Shown here piece after piece: positions 28,683 to 37,485 of a stretch of 64,000 nt of DNA (the first letter of the stretch is position 1; each line of letters opens with the position of its first letter). Location of the stretch: positions 1 through 64,000 of the forward strand of contig NZ_BAXB01000005.1 in NCBI RefSeq assembly GCF_000698145.1, written 5' to 3'. This stretch comes from Geomicrobium sp. JCM 19039 (GTDB lineage: Bacteria > Bacillota > Bacilli > Bacillales > Marinococcaceae). A model generated the notes under the pieces. That model had not been told where the DNA came from. It searched no databases and saw only the letters and a list, made by a program, of their open reading frames with translations. The position numbers were made by a program, and so were the translations under genes.

Positions 28683-28775
28683 ATGGATCCCAGTTTGAGT
28701 ACAGACGAATATGATAGGTGCAAGCCGGTAAATTGGAGAGCTGTCCCTCATCAAAAGGTGAGGATTGACGGCTGA
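28683..28775 (+). CDS. Possible 30-residue leader peptide between M-box terminator and mgtE
   Basis: ATG 28683 follows GGGAGGTGAGGG, a strong ribosome-site-like run, and opens a frame of 30 codons starting MDPSLSTDEYDRCKPVNWR and ending 16 bases before the mgtE start. TGAGGGAC at 28672-28679, within this putative ribosome site, can pair with GTCCCTCA near 28743-28750 inside the small frame. It may be a translated leader that tunes mgtE, or chance. No homologue is known to me. Confidence 0.35.
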   Translation: MDPSLSTDEYDRCKPVNWRAVPHQKVRIDG

Positions 28776-28791
28776 ACAGGAGGAGTAAGCG

Positions 28792-30156
28792 ATGGTAAAA
28801 CTAAACGAAGAAACACGCGCAGCCTACAGCCGTTATTTACTTGAGTTATTAGAACAAGATCAAACAACTGTTTTTCGCTTAAAATTTCTTGACCTGCACC
28901 CTGTTGATCAAGTGGAAGTTTTTCAGCAGTTGGATGAAACGGCGAAAGAGAAGTTTTATACGCTCATGACGCCTTCGGAATTGGCCGATATTTTTGAGGA
29001 GTTAGAGCTTGAAGAGCAAAAAGAGGTCGCAAGCAATTGGGAAGACAGTGCGATGGGTGATGTCTTCAACCATATGAATGCTGATGATGTCGCCGATTTC
29101 TTAGGTGAATTACACGAAGATCAGCGTGAAGGCATCCTTACATCCATGGACGATGAAGATGCTGAAGATGTAAAAGAATTATTAACGTATGAAGAAGAAA
29201 CCGCCGGTGCCATCATGACGAAAGAAATTGTCAGCTTGCATGAAACAGAGCAAGTGAGCACCGTGCTTGAGCGTTTAAGAAATGAAGCCCCTGACGCTGA
29301 AATGATCTATTATTTATATGTCGTTGATGAGGCTGAAAAGCTGACAGGTGTTGTTTCCTTACGTGACTTGATGGTCGCTTCTCTCGATGCAACGATCGGG
29401 GAAGTGATGAGCAAGAGGGTCGTTTCTGTCCATGTTAATGAAGATCAAGAGGACGTCGCACAACTCATTAAGAAATATGATTTCTTAGCTGTACCTGTTA
29501 TTTCTAATACCGAGGTATTGCTTGGAATTGTCACTGTCGATGATGTGATGGATGTTCTTGAAGAAGAAGCGACGGAAGACCTTGCCGAATTCTCTGCCAC
29601 GAGAGGGGCAACAGACGTAAACATTTCTGCATTTCAAGCGGCAAAAAAGCGTGCACCTTGGATTGTTCTACTCATGTTATTTGGAATGCTAACCGCAGGT
29701 ATTATCGGTTCATTTGAAGAAACGTTGGAGCAAGTCGTGTTACTCTCAGCCTTTATTCCGATGTTAATGGGCTCTGCAGGAAACGTCGGTACGCAGTCTC
29801 TTGCGATCGTTGTTCGTGGCTTGGCACTCGGCAACTTCGAGAAGAAAGGTCTCGTACGTGCACTCGGGCGTGAGTTCGGAACAGGCTTGTTAATTGGGAT
29901 TACCTGTGCGCTTGTGCTCTTAATTATTATCCCGTTCTTTTTCGATGATAGCCTTTATCTAGCTGGAATTGTTGGTGTTTCCTTACTCATTTCTCTTGCA
30001 ATGGCTGCGGTGGTAGGTTCGGTTGTTCCGCTTATCATTAACAAATTTAAGCTCGATCCAGCCATTGCATCCGGTCCGTTTATTACGACATTTAATGATA
30101 TTGTGTCCATTACGATTTATTTCTCAATCGCAACGACATTACTTCAATTCTTATAG
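28792..30156 (+). CDS. mgtE: Magnesium transporter MgtE
   Basis: A 454-residue Mg2+ channel. An N-terminal MgtE_N superhelix (residues ~15-135, LHPVDQVEVFQQL, LADIFEELE) is followed by two CBS domains (GAIMTKEIVSLHE and IGEVMSKRVVSVHV) and five C-terminal helices with PMLMGSAGNVGTQSLAIVVRG, the pore and Mg2+ signature. The acidic N and CBS domains sense cytosolic Mg2+ and close the channel. GGAGGAG precedes the ATG. Transcription is under the M-box riboswitch, so RNA and protein both sense Mg2+. A strong terminator follows. Confidence 0.95.
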   Translation: MVKLNEETRAAYSRYLLELLEQDQTTVFRLKFLDLHPVDQVEVFQQLDETAKEKFYTLMTPSELADIFEELELEEQKEVASNWEDSAMGDVFNHMNADDVADFLGELHEDQREGILTSMDDEDAEDVKELLTYEEETAGAIMTKEIVSLHETEQVSTVLERLRNEAPDAEMIYYLYVVDEAEKLTGVVSLRDLMVASLDATIGEVMSKRVVSVHVNEDQEDVAQLIKKYDFLAVPVISNTEVLLGIVTVDDVMDVLEEEATEDLAEFSATRGATDVNISAFQAAKKRAPWIVLLMLFGMLTAGIIGSFEETLEQVVLLSAFIPMLMGSAGNVGTQSLAIVVRGLALGNFEKKGLVRALGREFGTGLLIGITCALVLLIIIPFFFDDSLYLAGIVGVSLLISLAMAAVVGSVVPLIINKFKLDPAIASGPFITTFNDIVSITIYFSIATTLLQFL

Positions 30157-30165
30157 CAATCATTC

Positions 30166-30196
30166 ACGTGCAGGGAGGCTCCCTGCACGTTTTTTG
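30166..30196 (+). terminator. Terminator after mgtE
   Basis: An 11-bp perfect stem (ACGTGCAGGGA at 30166-30176, partner 30180-30190) with a tight loop and T-run. Confidence 0.92.
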
Positions 30197-30220
30197 GTGG
30201 CTGACAACGGTGTGAATCGA

Positions 30221-30248
30221 TTGACTTTTTTGTGAAATGAGCTAAAAT
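30221..30248 (+). promoter_or_regulatory. Sigma-A promoter of the aminotransferase gene
   Basis: TTGACT at 30221-30226 and TAAAAT at 30243-30248 with 16-bp spacing, 63 bases before the start codon. Confidence 0.75.
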
Positions 30249-30310
30249 AGAAGGACTTTTATAAACATTTCGTGAAAGACATAGGAGAACACAACTAAGG
30301 AGAGACGGAG

Positions 30311-31516
30311 ATGAAATACGCATTTGCTAAACGTGTAAGACACCTACAGTCATCAGCAGTGAGGGACATTTTGAAAATTGTCAACCAAGGCAATGTCATA
30401 TCGTTTGCGGGAGGGCTGCCAGATGATGATCTTTTTCCAGTAGCAGCGATTGAGGATGCCTTTTCCAGAGCATTATCTAAAGGAAAGAAGGCGATGCAGT
30501 ATGGGGAGACTGAAGGGTATTTTCCCCTTCGGGAAGTAATCATTGAACGGATGAAAAACAAGGGAATACAAGGGTTTACGCCCGAACATGTATTGCTTAC
30601 AACAGGCTCGCAACAAGCCATCGATTTGTTTTCACGAATAATGATTGGTCCAGGGGATGTTATCTTCACTGAAGAACCGACGTATTTGGCCGCTTTACAA
30701 GTATTTCAATCGTATGAAGCGAAGATCGTACCGATTCGCTGCGATGCGAATGGTATGGACTTAGATGATCTACAAGAAAAAGCGAAAGTATACCGACCGA
30801 AAGTCGTTTACGTCGTTCCAACGTTTTCAAACCCTAGTGGTAGAGTTTGGAGTTTGGAACGCAGAGAAGCGTTAGTTCGACTTGCTCACAAGCAGAATTT
30901 TATCGTGTTTGAAGACGACCCTTACGGAGATATTCAATATCATGATGCGGGTTACACGCCGATGGCTGCTTTGGATGATGGTTCTCACGTTGTGTACACG
31001 AGCACTTTCTCAAAGACAGCCGTTCCAGCACTACGTACGGGTTGGATTGTAGGTCCCTACCAAATTATTCGCATGATGGCGCAAGCAAAGCAAGCCAATG
31101 ATTTGCATTCGAATTCGTTAGCCCATCAAGCGTTGTATGAGCTATGTATGAACTTTGATTTAGATGCCCATATTCAAAAAATTAGTGACCTGTATGGACA
31201 TCGCAAAAACGTAATGGTCGATGCCATTCGTTCATCTGGATTAAAGACAGCGGAATTTGTTGATCCTGAAGGTGGCATGTTTCTTTGGTTGGAAGTAGAC
31301 CCGCGTATTAACACCGATTCCTTATTAAAGGAGGCTGTTCGTCGCGGTATTGCCTACGTGCCTGGTGCGCCGTTTTATGCGGGCACGCCTCAATACAATA
31401 CACTTCGGCTTAATTATACACATGCAACTGATGAACAGATCGGGAAAGGAATGCAAATTATGACGGATCTGTTTGCTCAAGTAGAGGAGGAGGAAGATCT
31501 GCAGATTAAAGTCTAG
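30311..31516 (+). CDS. PLP-dependent aminotransferase (2-aminoadipate/MocR-core type)
   Basis: A 401-residue fold-type I aminotransferase. Visible marks are ISFAGGLPDDDLFP at the N terminus, LTTGSQQAIDL, VVPTFSNPSGRVWS, FEDDPYGDI and the PLP lysine in TSTFSKTAVPALRTGWIVG. The GGLP start and length fit the subgroup of LysN (2-aminoadipate aminotransferase) and valine-pyruvate type enzymes, homologous to the catalytic half of MocR regulators but without a DNA-binding domain. Substrate is not visible. AAGGAGAG precedes the ATG. The next gene begins 24 bases after it. Confidence 0.85.
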   Translation: MKYAFAKRVRHLQSSAVRDILKIVNQGNVISFAGGLPDDDLFPVAAIEDAFSRALSKGKKAMQYGETEGYFPLREVIIERMKNKGIQGFTPEHVLLTTGSQQAIDLFSRIMIGPGDVIFTEEPTYLAALQVFQSYEAKIVPIRCDANGMDLDDLQEKAKVYRPKVVYVVPTFSNPSGRVWSLERREALVRLAHKQNFIVFEDDPYGDIQYHDAGYTPMAALDDGSHVVYTSTFSKTAVPALRTGWIVGPYQIIRMMAQAKQANDLHSNSLAHQALYELCMNFDLDAHIQKISDLYGHRKNVMVDAIRSSGLKTAEFVDPEGGMFLWLEVDPRINTDSLLKEAVRRGIAYVPGAPFYAGTPQYNTLRLNYTHATDEQIGKGMQIMTDLFAQVEEEEDLQIKV

Positions 31517-31540
31517 TTCCCTAGATGTGGAGGTTCTAAG

Positions 31541-32277
31541 GTGTCCTTATTTTCCTATTCACAACCCAGTCCGGACTTTGTTTTGTTCGGTCCTGCACAC
31601 CTTGCCGTTTTTGGCGTGCTTATTCTCGTTTGTGTAATAATCGCTGTTTTTCGGCGTGCCATTCGTAGTCGCCCGACTGTCGATGCAAGTTTTCGCTACG
31701 TTCTCGTTTCGCTGTTTGTTCTACTTGAGGCCGTCTATCAGATGTGGTACGTCGTGAATGGCGTGTGGGGTGCGCACTTTGCTTTGCCCTTCATTTGAGT
31801 AGTATTACGTGGATTACAGCTGTGGTGATGCTTCTTACAAAAGGGCAGCGCTGGTTTGAAATTACATTTTTTGCTGGAGTCGGAAGTGCTCTCTTAACCT
31901 TAGTTACACCTGATGTTGGGAACTTTGGATTTCCGCACTTTCGATTTTTTCATTTCTTCTCCACACATGCGCTCGTCATTGTTGCGGTCGTGTATATGCT
32001 TTTCGTGCATAGAAAGCATGTTTTTCTTCGATCTGTATTTCGAGTGTGGGTGTATTTAAACGTGTATGCAGCAGGTGTGTTTATGGTGAACTGGTTTGTT
32101 CCGTACGCCAATTACATGTACTTGATGGAGAAACCTCCAAGTCCGTCACCTTTTGATTGGTTTGGGCCATGGCCATATTACATTTTTGTGCTTCAAGCGG
32201 TGTCACTTGTCGTCTTTTTAATCATGTATGGCGTTTACAAGTTGTTAAAGAAATCCGGTTCGACCCGTTCGCCGTGA
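31541..32277 (+). CDS. YwaF-family (TIGR02206) integral membrane protein, frameshifted
   Basis: About 245 residues with six or seven hydrophobic segments. FVLFGPAHLAVFGVLI at the start, then after the break LPLHLSSITWITAVVMLLTKGQRW, DVGNFGFPHFRFFHFFSTHALVI and the PPSPSPFDWFGPWPYY stretch near the end are typical of the YwaF family of unknown function. The frame breaks near 31785-31791, where one C seems lost from GCCCTTC. GTG 31541 has GGAGG upstream. The 3' end overlaps the convergent next gene by 43 bases. Confidence 0.8.
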
Positions 32278-32615
32278 AGATAGCGTTCCATGCAGGCGCT
32301 CGTCTGTCGCTTTAGGTTCGTGTTCACATAGCGATTTTGTCCTTCGTAGCGTCCGCAAACGTAACCATATTCGGAAAATGTCGAGTCACTGTCAATTTTG
32401 TAGACGCGAATCGATCGGGTTTGTTGTTCTTGCTTTAATGTTCGTAAATCTTCATGCACAAGTGCCAGTGCTTCATCAATAAGCGTCAAGTAGGGCTCGT
32501 GCAAGCTTAGAGACTGCTCTGCCTGAATGCGAGAGCGTTGAAAAGATTTGCGTACGAGCGGCAAAATAACCGCATAATGAATCAGCGTTAGCTCATCCTT
32601 AGTGACAGGCATCAT
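32235..32615 (-). CDS. Small soluble protein, YhjD-like
   Basis: A 126-residue protein starting at ATG 32615 (a second ATG follows directly), with AGGAGG 5 bases upstream. It is hydrophilic and helical: ILPLVRKSFQRSRIQAEQS, PYLTLIDEALALVHEDLRTL, and YEGQNRYVNTNLKRQTSACMERYLHG. The pattern recalls B. subtilis YhjD, a sporulation-associated protein of unknown function; I give that as a likely but unproven match. Its end overlaps the convergent YwaF-like gene. Confidence 0.6.
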   Translation of the reverse strand: MMPVTKDELTLIHYAVILPLVRKSFQRSRIQAEQSLSLHEPYLTLIDEALALVHEDLRTLKQEQQTRSIRVYKIDSDSTFSEYGYVCGRYEGQNRYVNTNLKRQTSACMERYLHGERVEPDFFNNL

Positions 32616-32790
32616 CGCACCTCCTGAACCGAGTATATGCTCAGTATACGAATGCGTGTTCGTATTTACAACAAGAAAATGCAGGAAGAAGAAAAAAAGC
32701 ATTCGGTTGATCGGAATGTTCTCTTAAAGAATTTAATAAGATACTAGAAACGTTTTTCAATGAACGTTTGGAATTGTCAAAATTCGGGTA

Positions 32791-32819
32791 TTGACTCTCA
32801 AGGACGAACGCTTCATAAT
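32791..32819 (+). promoter_or_regulatory. Sigma-A promoter of the IDEAL-domain gene
   Basis: TTGACT at 32791-32796 and CATAAT at 32814-32819 with 17-bp spacing, 37 bases before the start codon. Confidence 0.75.
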
Positions 32820-32856
32820 ACGTAAATAATACGATGAGTTATGGGAGGGAGCAGCA

Positions 32857-33174
32857 ATGGCAGGTTCAACTTACGAGAATGAACTCTTTGAGAAACTGAA
32901 AATGATCCGTCAGGGGTACAGGGCACCTAGACAAGTGTTACAGTCGCTATACGCACGTATGATGTTGGAGTATTCTGTATATGAGTTTACAAAGGCTCGC
33001 TATGAACGACTCATTGATGAAGCTCTCGATCAAAAAGATGAAGACGCTTTTACGACACTCACAACAAAGTATAATGAATGGATTGTTAAATATCAGACAG
33101 GGAACACAATATCCGAGCATGGGTATGAATTAGAATGTAATTTCGAAGACGGGAAACCTCCAATCAGTGGCTGA
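32857..33174 (+). CDS. IDEAL-domain protein
   Basis: A 105-residue acidic soluble protein. The segment YERLIDEALDQKDEDAFTTLTTKYNEW (residues about 48-74) is a good match to the short IDEAL domain, named for its conserved Ile-Asp-Glu-Ala-Leu, found in small Bacillus proteins and at the end of YpiB. Its function is unknown, though some family members bind regulators. A clear promoter and GGAGGG site precede it, and an imperfect hairpin with a T-run follows at 33164-33199. It seems monocistronic. Confidence 0.72.
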   Translation: MAGSTYENELFEKLKMIRQGYRAPRQVLQSLYARMMLEYSVYEFTKARYERLIDEALDQKDEDAFTTLTTKYNEWIVKYQTGNTISEHGYELECNFEDGKPPISG

Positions 33175-33199
33175 TTTTTCAGCTGCTGGTTTTTTGTTT
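33164..33199 (+). terminator. Imperfect terminator after the IDEAL-domain gene
   Basis: CAG-TGGCTG and CAGCTGCTG arms with a T5 loop form a bulged stem followed by GGTTTTTTG. The stem includes the stop codon. Confidence 0.55.
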
Positions 33200-33260
33200 T
33201 TCGCGTCAATATCTAGTATACTAATAACAGAAGAAGTGTCCTCAGGAGGTATAGAATCCG

Positions 33261-33791
33261 TTGATTTTATCAGATACAACCATTAAGAATATGATGGCTC
33301 AACAAGAACTAATGATTGAGCCCATTGACGATGCGCAAATTCAGCCTGCGTCGGTCGATATCCGTCTTGGAAATCATTATTTGAAGATTGATGAGAATGC
33401 GATTGAATCGATCTCTTTAGATACCCCCGCGCAATATGTTGAATTTGAAGCAGACGAAGTAATTATCCCCCCGAATTCATTTTTACTCGCAACAACTCGA
33501 GAGTACATAAAGCTCCCGAATGACTTAACTGCGTTTGTTGAAGGGAGAAGTTCGATCGGTAGAATGGGATTGTTTATCCAAAATGCAGGATGGGTGGACC
33601 CTGGCTTTGAGGGGGAGATCACGCTAGAGTTGTTCAATGCAAACCGTTTGCCCATTCGCCTCATCTCAGGGCGAAGAATTGCACAACTCGTATTTGCTCG
33701 CATGGACCAGAATGCAGCGTCTCCATACGACGGGAAGTATCAGAAACAAAGAAAAGCCGTCGGAAGCCGTGTTTACAAAGATATTAACTAA
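33261..33791 (+). CDS. dcd: dCTP deaminase (Dcd)
   Basis: A 176-residue trimeric-fold enzyme of the dUTPase superfamily. Motifs: IQPASVDIRLGNHY near residue 30, FVEGRSSIGRMGLFIQNAGWVDPGFEGEITLELFN with the catalytic region, and a C-terminal GKYQKQRKAVGSR lid. It converts dCTP to dUTP for thymidylate synthesis; some family members go on to dUMP, which cannot be told here. Start is TTG 33261 with AGGAGG 10 bases before. Many Bacillus use dCMP deaminase instead, so its presence is a lineage trait. Confidence 0.9.
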   Translation: MILSDTTIKNMMAQQELMIEPIDDAQIQPASVDIRLGNHYLKIDENAIESISLDTPAQYVEFEADEVIIPPNSFLLATTREYIKLPNDLTAFVEGRSSIGRMGLFIQNAGWVDPGFEGEITLELFNANRLPIRLISGRRIAQLVFARMDQNAASPYDGKYQKQRKAVGSRVYKDIN

Positions 33792-33853
33792 AAAGAATGG
33801 CCGCTTCTTGATGAAGCGGTTTTTCTTAAATATGACAGAATGGGGACGAGAAT

Positions 33854-35256
33854 ATGTATGATGTACGCATTGAAAACGGCCTGATCGTCACCGGAAACGA
33901 AACTTTTCCGGGAACGATTTACATAAGTGATAAGAAGATTGCGGCAGTCACAAGTCCAAATGATGTGCGAGAAGCGGGAGAAGTCATTGATGCTACAGGT
34001 CATCACGTACTTCCAGGACTCATTGATACACACGTTCACTCCAGAGATCCAGGGCCGACGCATAAAGAGGACTTCTTCACTTCTACACAAGCTGCAGCAG
34101 CAGGTGGCATTACAACACTGTTTGAAATGCCGAACACAACCCCACCGGTAAAAGATGCACCGACATTTGACGCGCAAGTAGAGAACCTCACGGGTAAAGC
34201 AATCATTAACTTTGGTTTGTGGGGGATTTGCCTCGGACCGCTAAACCGTGAACAAATTCCAGACATGCATGAAAAAGGTGTAATTGGATTTAAATACTTT
34301 TGGGGTTACGGCATTCATCAGGAGACGTATCAGCTTCTCTACAATGTTGATGATGCGGATGAGTCGATTATCCAGCCGTTTGATGACGGCGAAGTGTATC
34401 AAATGATGAAAGAAACCGAAAAAACGGGACAAGTGTTTGCCGTACACGCGGAGAACCATGAGTTAATACGGCAGTTAAGCGAAGAGAAAGACCCTGAAGA
34501 TGAATCATACGACGCATTGCTTCGGTCCAGACCAGCAGTTGCAGAAACGCTCACTGTTGATACAGGCATTACACTTGCCAAGGAGAGCGGGTTCATTTTC
34601 ATGTTTTGCACGTATCGGCGAAAGAAAGTGTCGAGTCGGTGCGAAGAGCACAAGCAAACGGGCAACATGTGACTGTAGAAACATGTCCTCACTATTTGTT
34701 TTTGACGAATGAAGATTATGAATCGGTAGGACGAGATATGAAAATCTTTCCTCTCGTTAAAGAGCAGAAAGATCAAGACGCCATTTGGGCGGGAATTCAA
34801 GACGGAACGATCACGGTCGTCTGTTCCGACCATGCTCCGCACACAGCGGAAGAGAAGTACGCAGGGAAACTGAGTGAAATTCCTGCAGGAATGTGTGGGG
34901 TGGAGACGTTAGCTCCACTCATGCTAAACGAAGTAAACACTGGACGGTTGACGATCAACCAAATCGTACAGCTTTTGAGCGAAAACCCAGCAAGGTTGTA
35001 TGGCATTTCGGATCAAAAAGGCACTCTTCATCCAGGTACGGATGCCGATGTAACCATTGTTGATCTAAAGAAGACGAACATGATCCAAAAAGAGCACTTG
35101 CATAGCAAAAGCAAGATATCTGCTTACGACGGCCGTGAAATTACGGGCTGGCCGGTGCGCACGATTATTGGCGGAAAAACGGTAATGGCAGATGGAGAAA
35201 TTGTAGACAGCACACCGGTCGGTACGCTCGTAACTCCGAGGAGGAATGCAAAATGA
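33854..35256 (+). CDS. Cyclic amidohydrolase, allantoinase/dihydroorotase type, frameshifted
   Basis: About 467 residues of the amidohydrolase superfamily. Metal ligands: [10 protein letters not shown] (HxH), the carboxylated-lysine candidate in [10 protein letters not shown], His in FAVHAEN, His in HFHVLHVSA and Asp in [10 protein letters not shown]. Order and length fit allantoinase (PucH/AllB) or hydantoinase-like dihydroorotase paralogues; pyrimidine genes are not adjacent. The frame breaks near 34588-34592 (SGF versus [15 protein letters not shown]), where one base seems lost. The start is ATG 33854, and the end overlaps the nitroreductase start by four bases, so both enzymes are coupled. 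Confidence 0.82.
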
Positions 35257-35988
35257 AAGACACAAGAGCACTTATCCAATCCCATCAATCCATCCGTAAA
35301 TATGAAGATAAACGTGTAGACGATGCCATCATTGCCGACTTAATCGAATCCGCTCGTTGGGCACCAAGTTCTCACCATGTACAGGCATACACAATCATTC
35401 GGGTGACGGACCATGAGAAAAGAATAGCACTAAAAGATGTAGCAGGGGGACAACCGTGGGTGGAAACGGCTCCGGTATTTCTTGTTTTTACCGCAGACTG
35501 GCACAAACATAAGATTAATAATGAAAAATGGGAAGCGCCGATGCAGATGGAAGAGACCGAGAATGTGATTGTCGGAGCCGTGGACGTCGCATTGGCTGCA
35601 CAAAACGTGTTGCTCACTGCACGTTCGTATGGACTTGGAGGTGTAATGATTGGTGGCATAAGAAATGACCTTCATGAAGTGGCGCGAATTCTGGAATTAC
35701 CGTCGTACACATTTCCAGTCATGGGATTATGCCTCGGCTATCCAGATCAAGACCCAGGGCAAAAACCGAGTTCCTGTTGAGGTCGTACTTCATGAAGATC
35801 GTTATGAAGGATCCCGCATCCATGAAGGATTGGACCGATATGAGCAAGAGACGAGTGATTACTATAAAAGTAGGACCAACGGCAAACGTACCGAAGGTTG
35901 GGGAGAGAACATGGCGAACTATTTAAACAAGCCCCGACGTCAACAAGTGACAACCTTCCTAAAAGATCAAGGGTTCACATTGAAATAA
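35253..35988 (+). CDS. NfrA/NfsA-type FMN nitroreductase, frameshifted
   Basis: About 245 residues. Marks: SHQSIRKYEDKRVDD at the N terminus (FMN phosphate site), ESARWAPSSHHVQAYTIIRV, SYGLGGVMIGGIRNDLHEVARILELP and LCLGYPDQDPGQ, then a C-terminal lobe NGKRTEGWGENMANYLNKPRR typical of NfsA/NfrA. The frame changes near 35760-35767 in a run of five A; one extra A would explain it. The enzyme reduces nitro compounds or flavins with NAD(P)H. It overlaps the amidohydrolase by four bases; the pairing suggests degradation of a nitrogen heterocycle, an inference only. Confidence 0.85.
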
Positions 35989-36010
35989 GACACATGGCGG
36001 TCGTTACATC

Positions 36011-36751
36011 TTACAATGTAACGCCGCCATCAATACTTAAAATCGTGCCGGTGATGAACTTTGCGTCATCAGAAGCAAGAAAAGCATAGCCGTTCGCGAC
36101 GTCTTCTGGACTGCCTAGTCGTTTTAACAAGGCGTTTTCTTTCATTTTATTTAGCACTTTTTCAGGCATTTTATCAACCATAGGTGTTGAGATAAACCCA
36201 GGAGCAATCGCGTTTACGCGAACATTATAGCGCGCCAGTTCCTTTGCCCACGTTTTCGTCATCCCGTTCACACCCCATTTACTTGCAGCATAATTGGATT
36301 GTCCGAAGTTGCCAAATGTACCGACGACTGAAGAGGCATTTAAGATGACGCCAGACTGCTTAGCTTTCATAATCTTCGCGGCTGCTTGAGCAACGATAAA
36401 CACCCCTTTCAGGTTCACGTTCATTACTTGATCCCATTCGTCTTCCGTCATTTTAGTGAGCAGGGCGTCTTGAGTAATACCGGCATTATTAATAACGACG
36501 TCAACCGAGCCAAACCGCTCGAGCACACGTTCCATAAGATTGTTCACACTGTCATACTTGCACACATCGGTTTGCACACCAAGTACTTCAGCGCCTGTCT
36601 GTTCAAGTTCCTGTACAGCAGATCTCACATCAGCGGCGTTTAGGTCGGCGACCACTACTCGTGCCCCTTCATTGGCAAACTTTAAAGCGGTCGCTCTCCC
36701 AATTCCTCGTGCGCCTCCCGTAATAATCGTTGTTTTGTTTAATAGTTTCAT
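36011..36751 (-). CDS. FabG-like 3-oxoacyl-ACP/acetoacetyl-CoA reductase
   Basis: A 246-residue SDR with TGGARGIG near residues 11-18, NNAG at ~88, catalytic Ser in NASSVVG, YAASK, and the C-terminal GTILSIDGGVTL usual for FabG. It reduces 3-oxoacyl thioesters with NADPH. It lies beside the PHA genes, so it may be a second acetoacetyl-CoA reductase supplying (R)-3-hydroxybutyryl-CoA, next to phaB at 38667; a general FabG role is equally possible. GGAGGAG precedes the ATG. Confidence 0.82.
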   Translation of the reverse strand: MKLLNKTTIITGGARGIGRATALKFANEGARVVVADLNAADVRSAVQELEQTGAEVLGVQTDVCKYDSVNNLMERVLERFGSVDVVINNAGITQDALLTKMTEDEWDQVMNVNLKGVFIVAQAAAKIMKAKQSGVILNASSVVGTFGNFGQSNYAASKWGVNGMTKTWAKELARYNVRVNAIAPGFISTPMVDKMPEKVLNKMKENALLKRLGSPEDVANGYAFLASDDAKFITGTILSIDGGVTL

Positions 36752-36872
36752 AAGGTCGTACTCCTCCTATCGTTCAATAAAATAGTAAGCGTTTTCGAAA
36801 GTGGATGGCTGTCCGTTTATTGTGACGAAAAACGAGCATGAAGCACTGAGGTCTTCATGCTCGTTCATTTAT

Positions 36873-37424
36873 TTATGCTTTGTAATAGTTGACAAGCAAT
36901 TGGTGATTCTTCTCTGATACATCATAAAAGCCGTTTTGTGTCTTTTTCATTTGCTCTGTGAAATCATCAAAAAGAGGCTGAAGGTCTTCACGGTTCTTCT
37001 GTTGTTGCGACACGCTTTTCTTCATTGCATCATGCATTTGTTCTTGAGAGCGTGTAAACAATGTGAACATTTCACGATACGGCGTATACGTTAATTGTCC
37101 AACGCGATTCGCAACTTCTTCGAAACGTCCATTCCATTGTTCATACACACGTTTTGCTTCATCGCCACTCGTATTGGCAAGGTTTTCTTTTACTTGATCG
37201 TTCACTTCGTCAGCCCACGCTTTTTGCTCAGTTTGCACTTTATTCATGTTCGTTTGGAATGACTGCCACAAATCTTGTTGCTGTTCCATTGCGCGAAGCG
37301 TCAAGTTCTCTGCTTCCTTTTGCGTTGAATACACCATGTGCATGCTGTTTTTCCATGCATCCCATGTCGCATCAATGAACGTAGCAACAGGTTTCTCCGT
37401 TTGCTTTTTAGCCGTTGTAGCCAT
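36873..37424 (-). CDS. phaP: PHA granule phasin PhaP
   Basis: A 183-residue, almost wholly helical, Gln/Lys/Glu-rich protein without cysteine or membrane segments. TFIDATWDAWKNSMHMVYSTQKEAENLTLRA-type N terminus and LTYTPYREMFTLFTRSQEQM in the middle fit Bacillus megaterium-type PhaP. It coats polyhydroxyalkanoate granules and sets their number and size. It is 61 bases downstream of phaQ on the same strand, in the Bacillus order phaP-phaQ divergent from phaRBC. AGGAGGAG precedes its ATG. Confidence 0.87.
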   Translation of the reverse strand: MATTAKKQTEKPVATFIDATWDAWKNSMHMVYSTQKEAENLTLRAMEQQQDLWQSFQTNMNKVQTEQKAWADEVNDQVKENLANTSGDEAKRVYEQWNGRFEEVANRVGQLTYTPYREMFTLFTRSQEQMHDAMKKSVSQQQKNREDLQPLFDDFTEQMKKTQNGFYDVSEKNHQLLVNYYKA

Positions 37425-37485
37425 TATTTACTCCTCCTATAGAATTTCTCTGTATTGTGATGCAGGTCATCCTGCAGGGTCACTA

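Noticed and set aside
35993..36028. Hairpin at the end of the FabG-like gene as terminator
   Set aside because: A good stem, but no T-run on either strand and it includes coding sequence.
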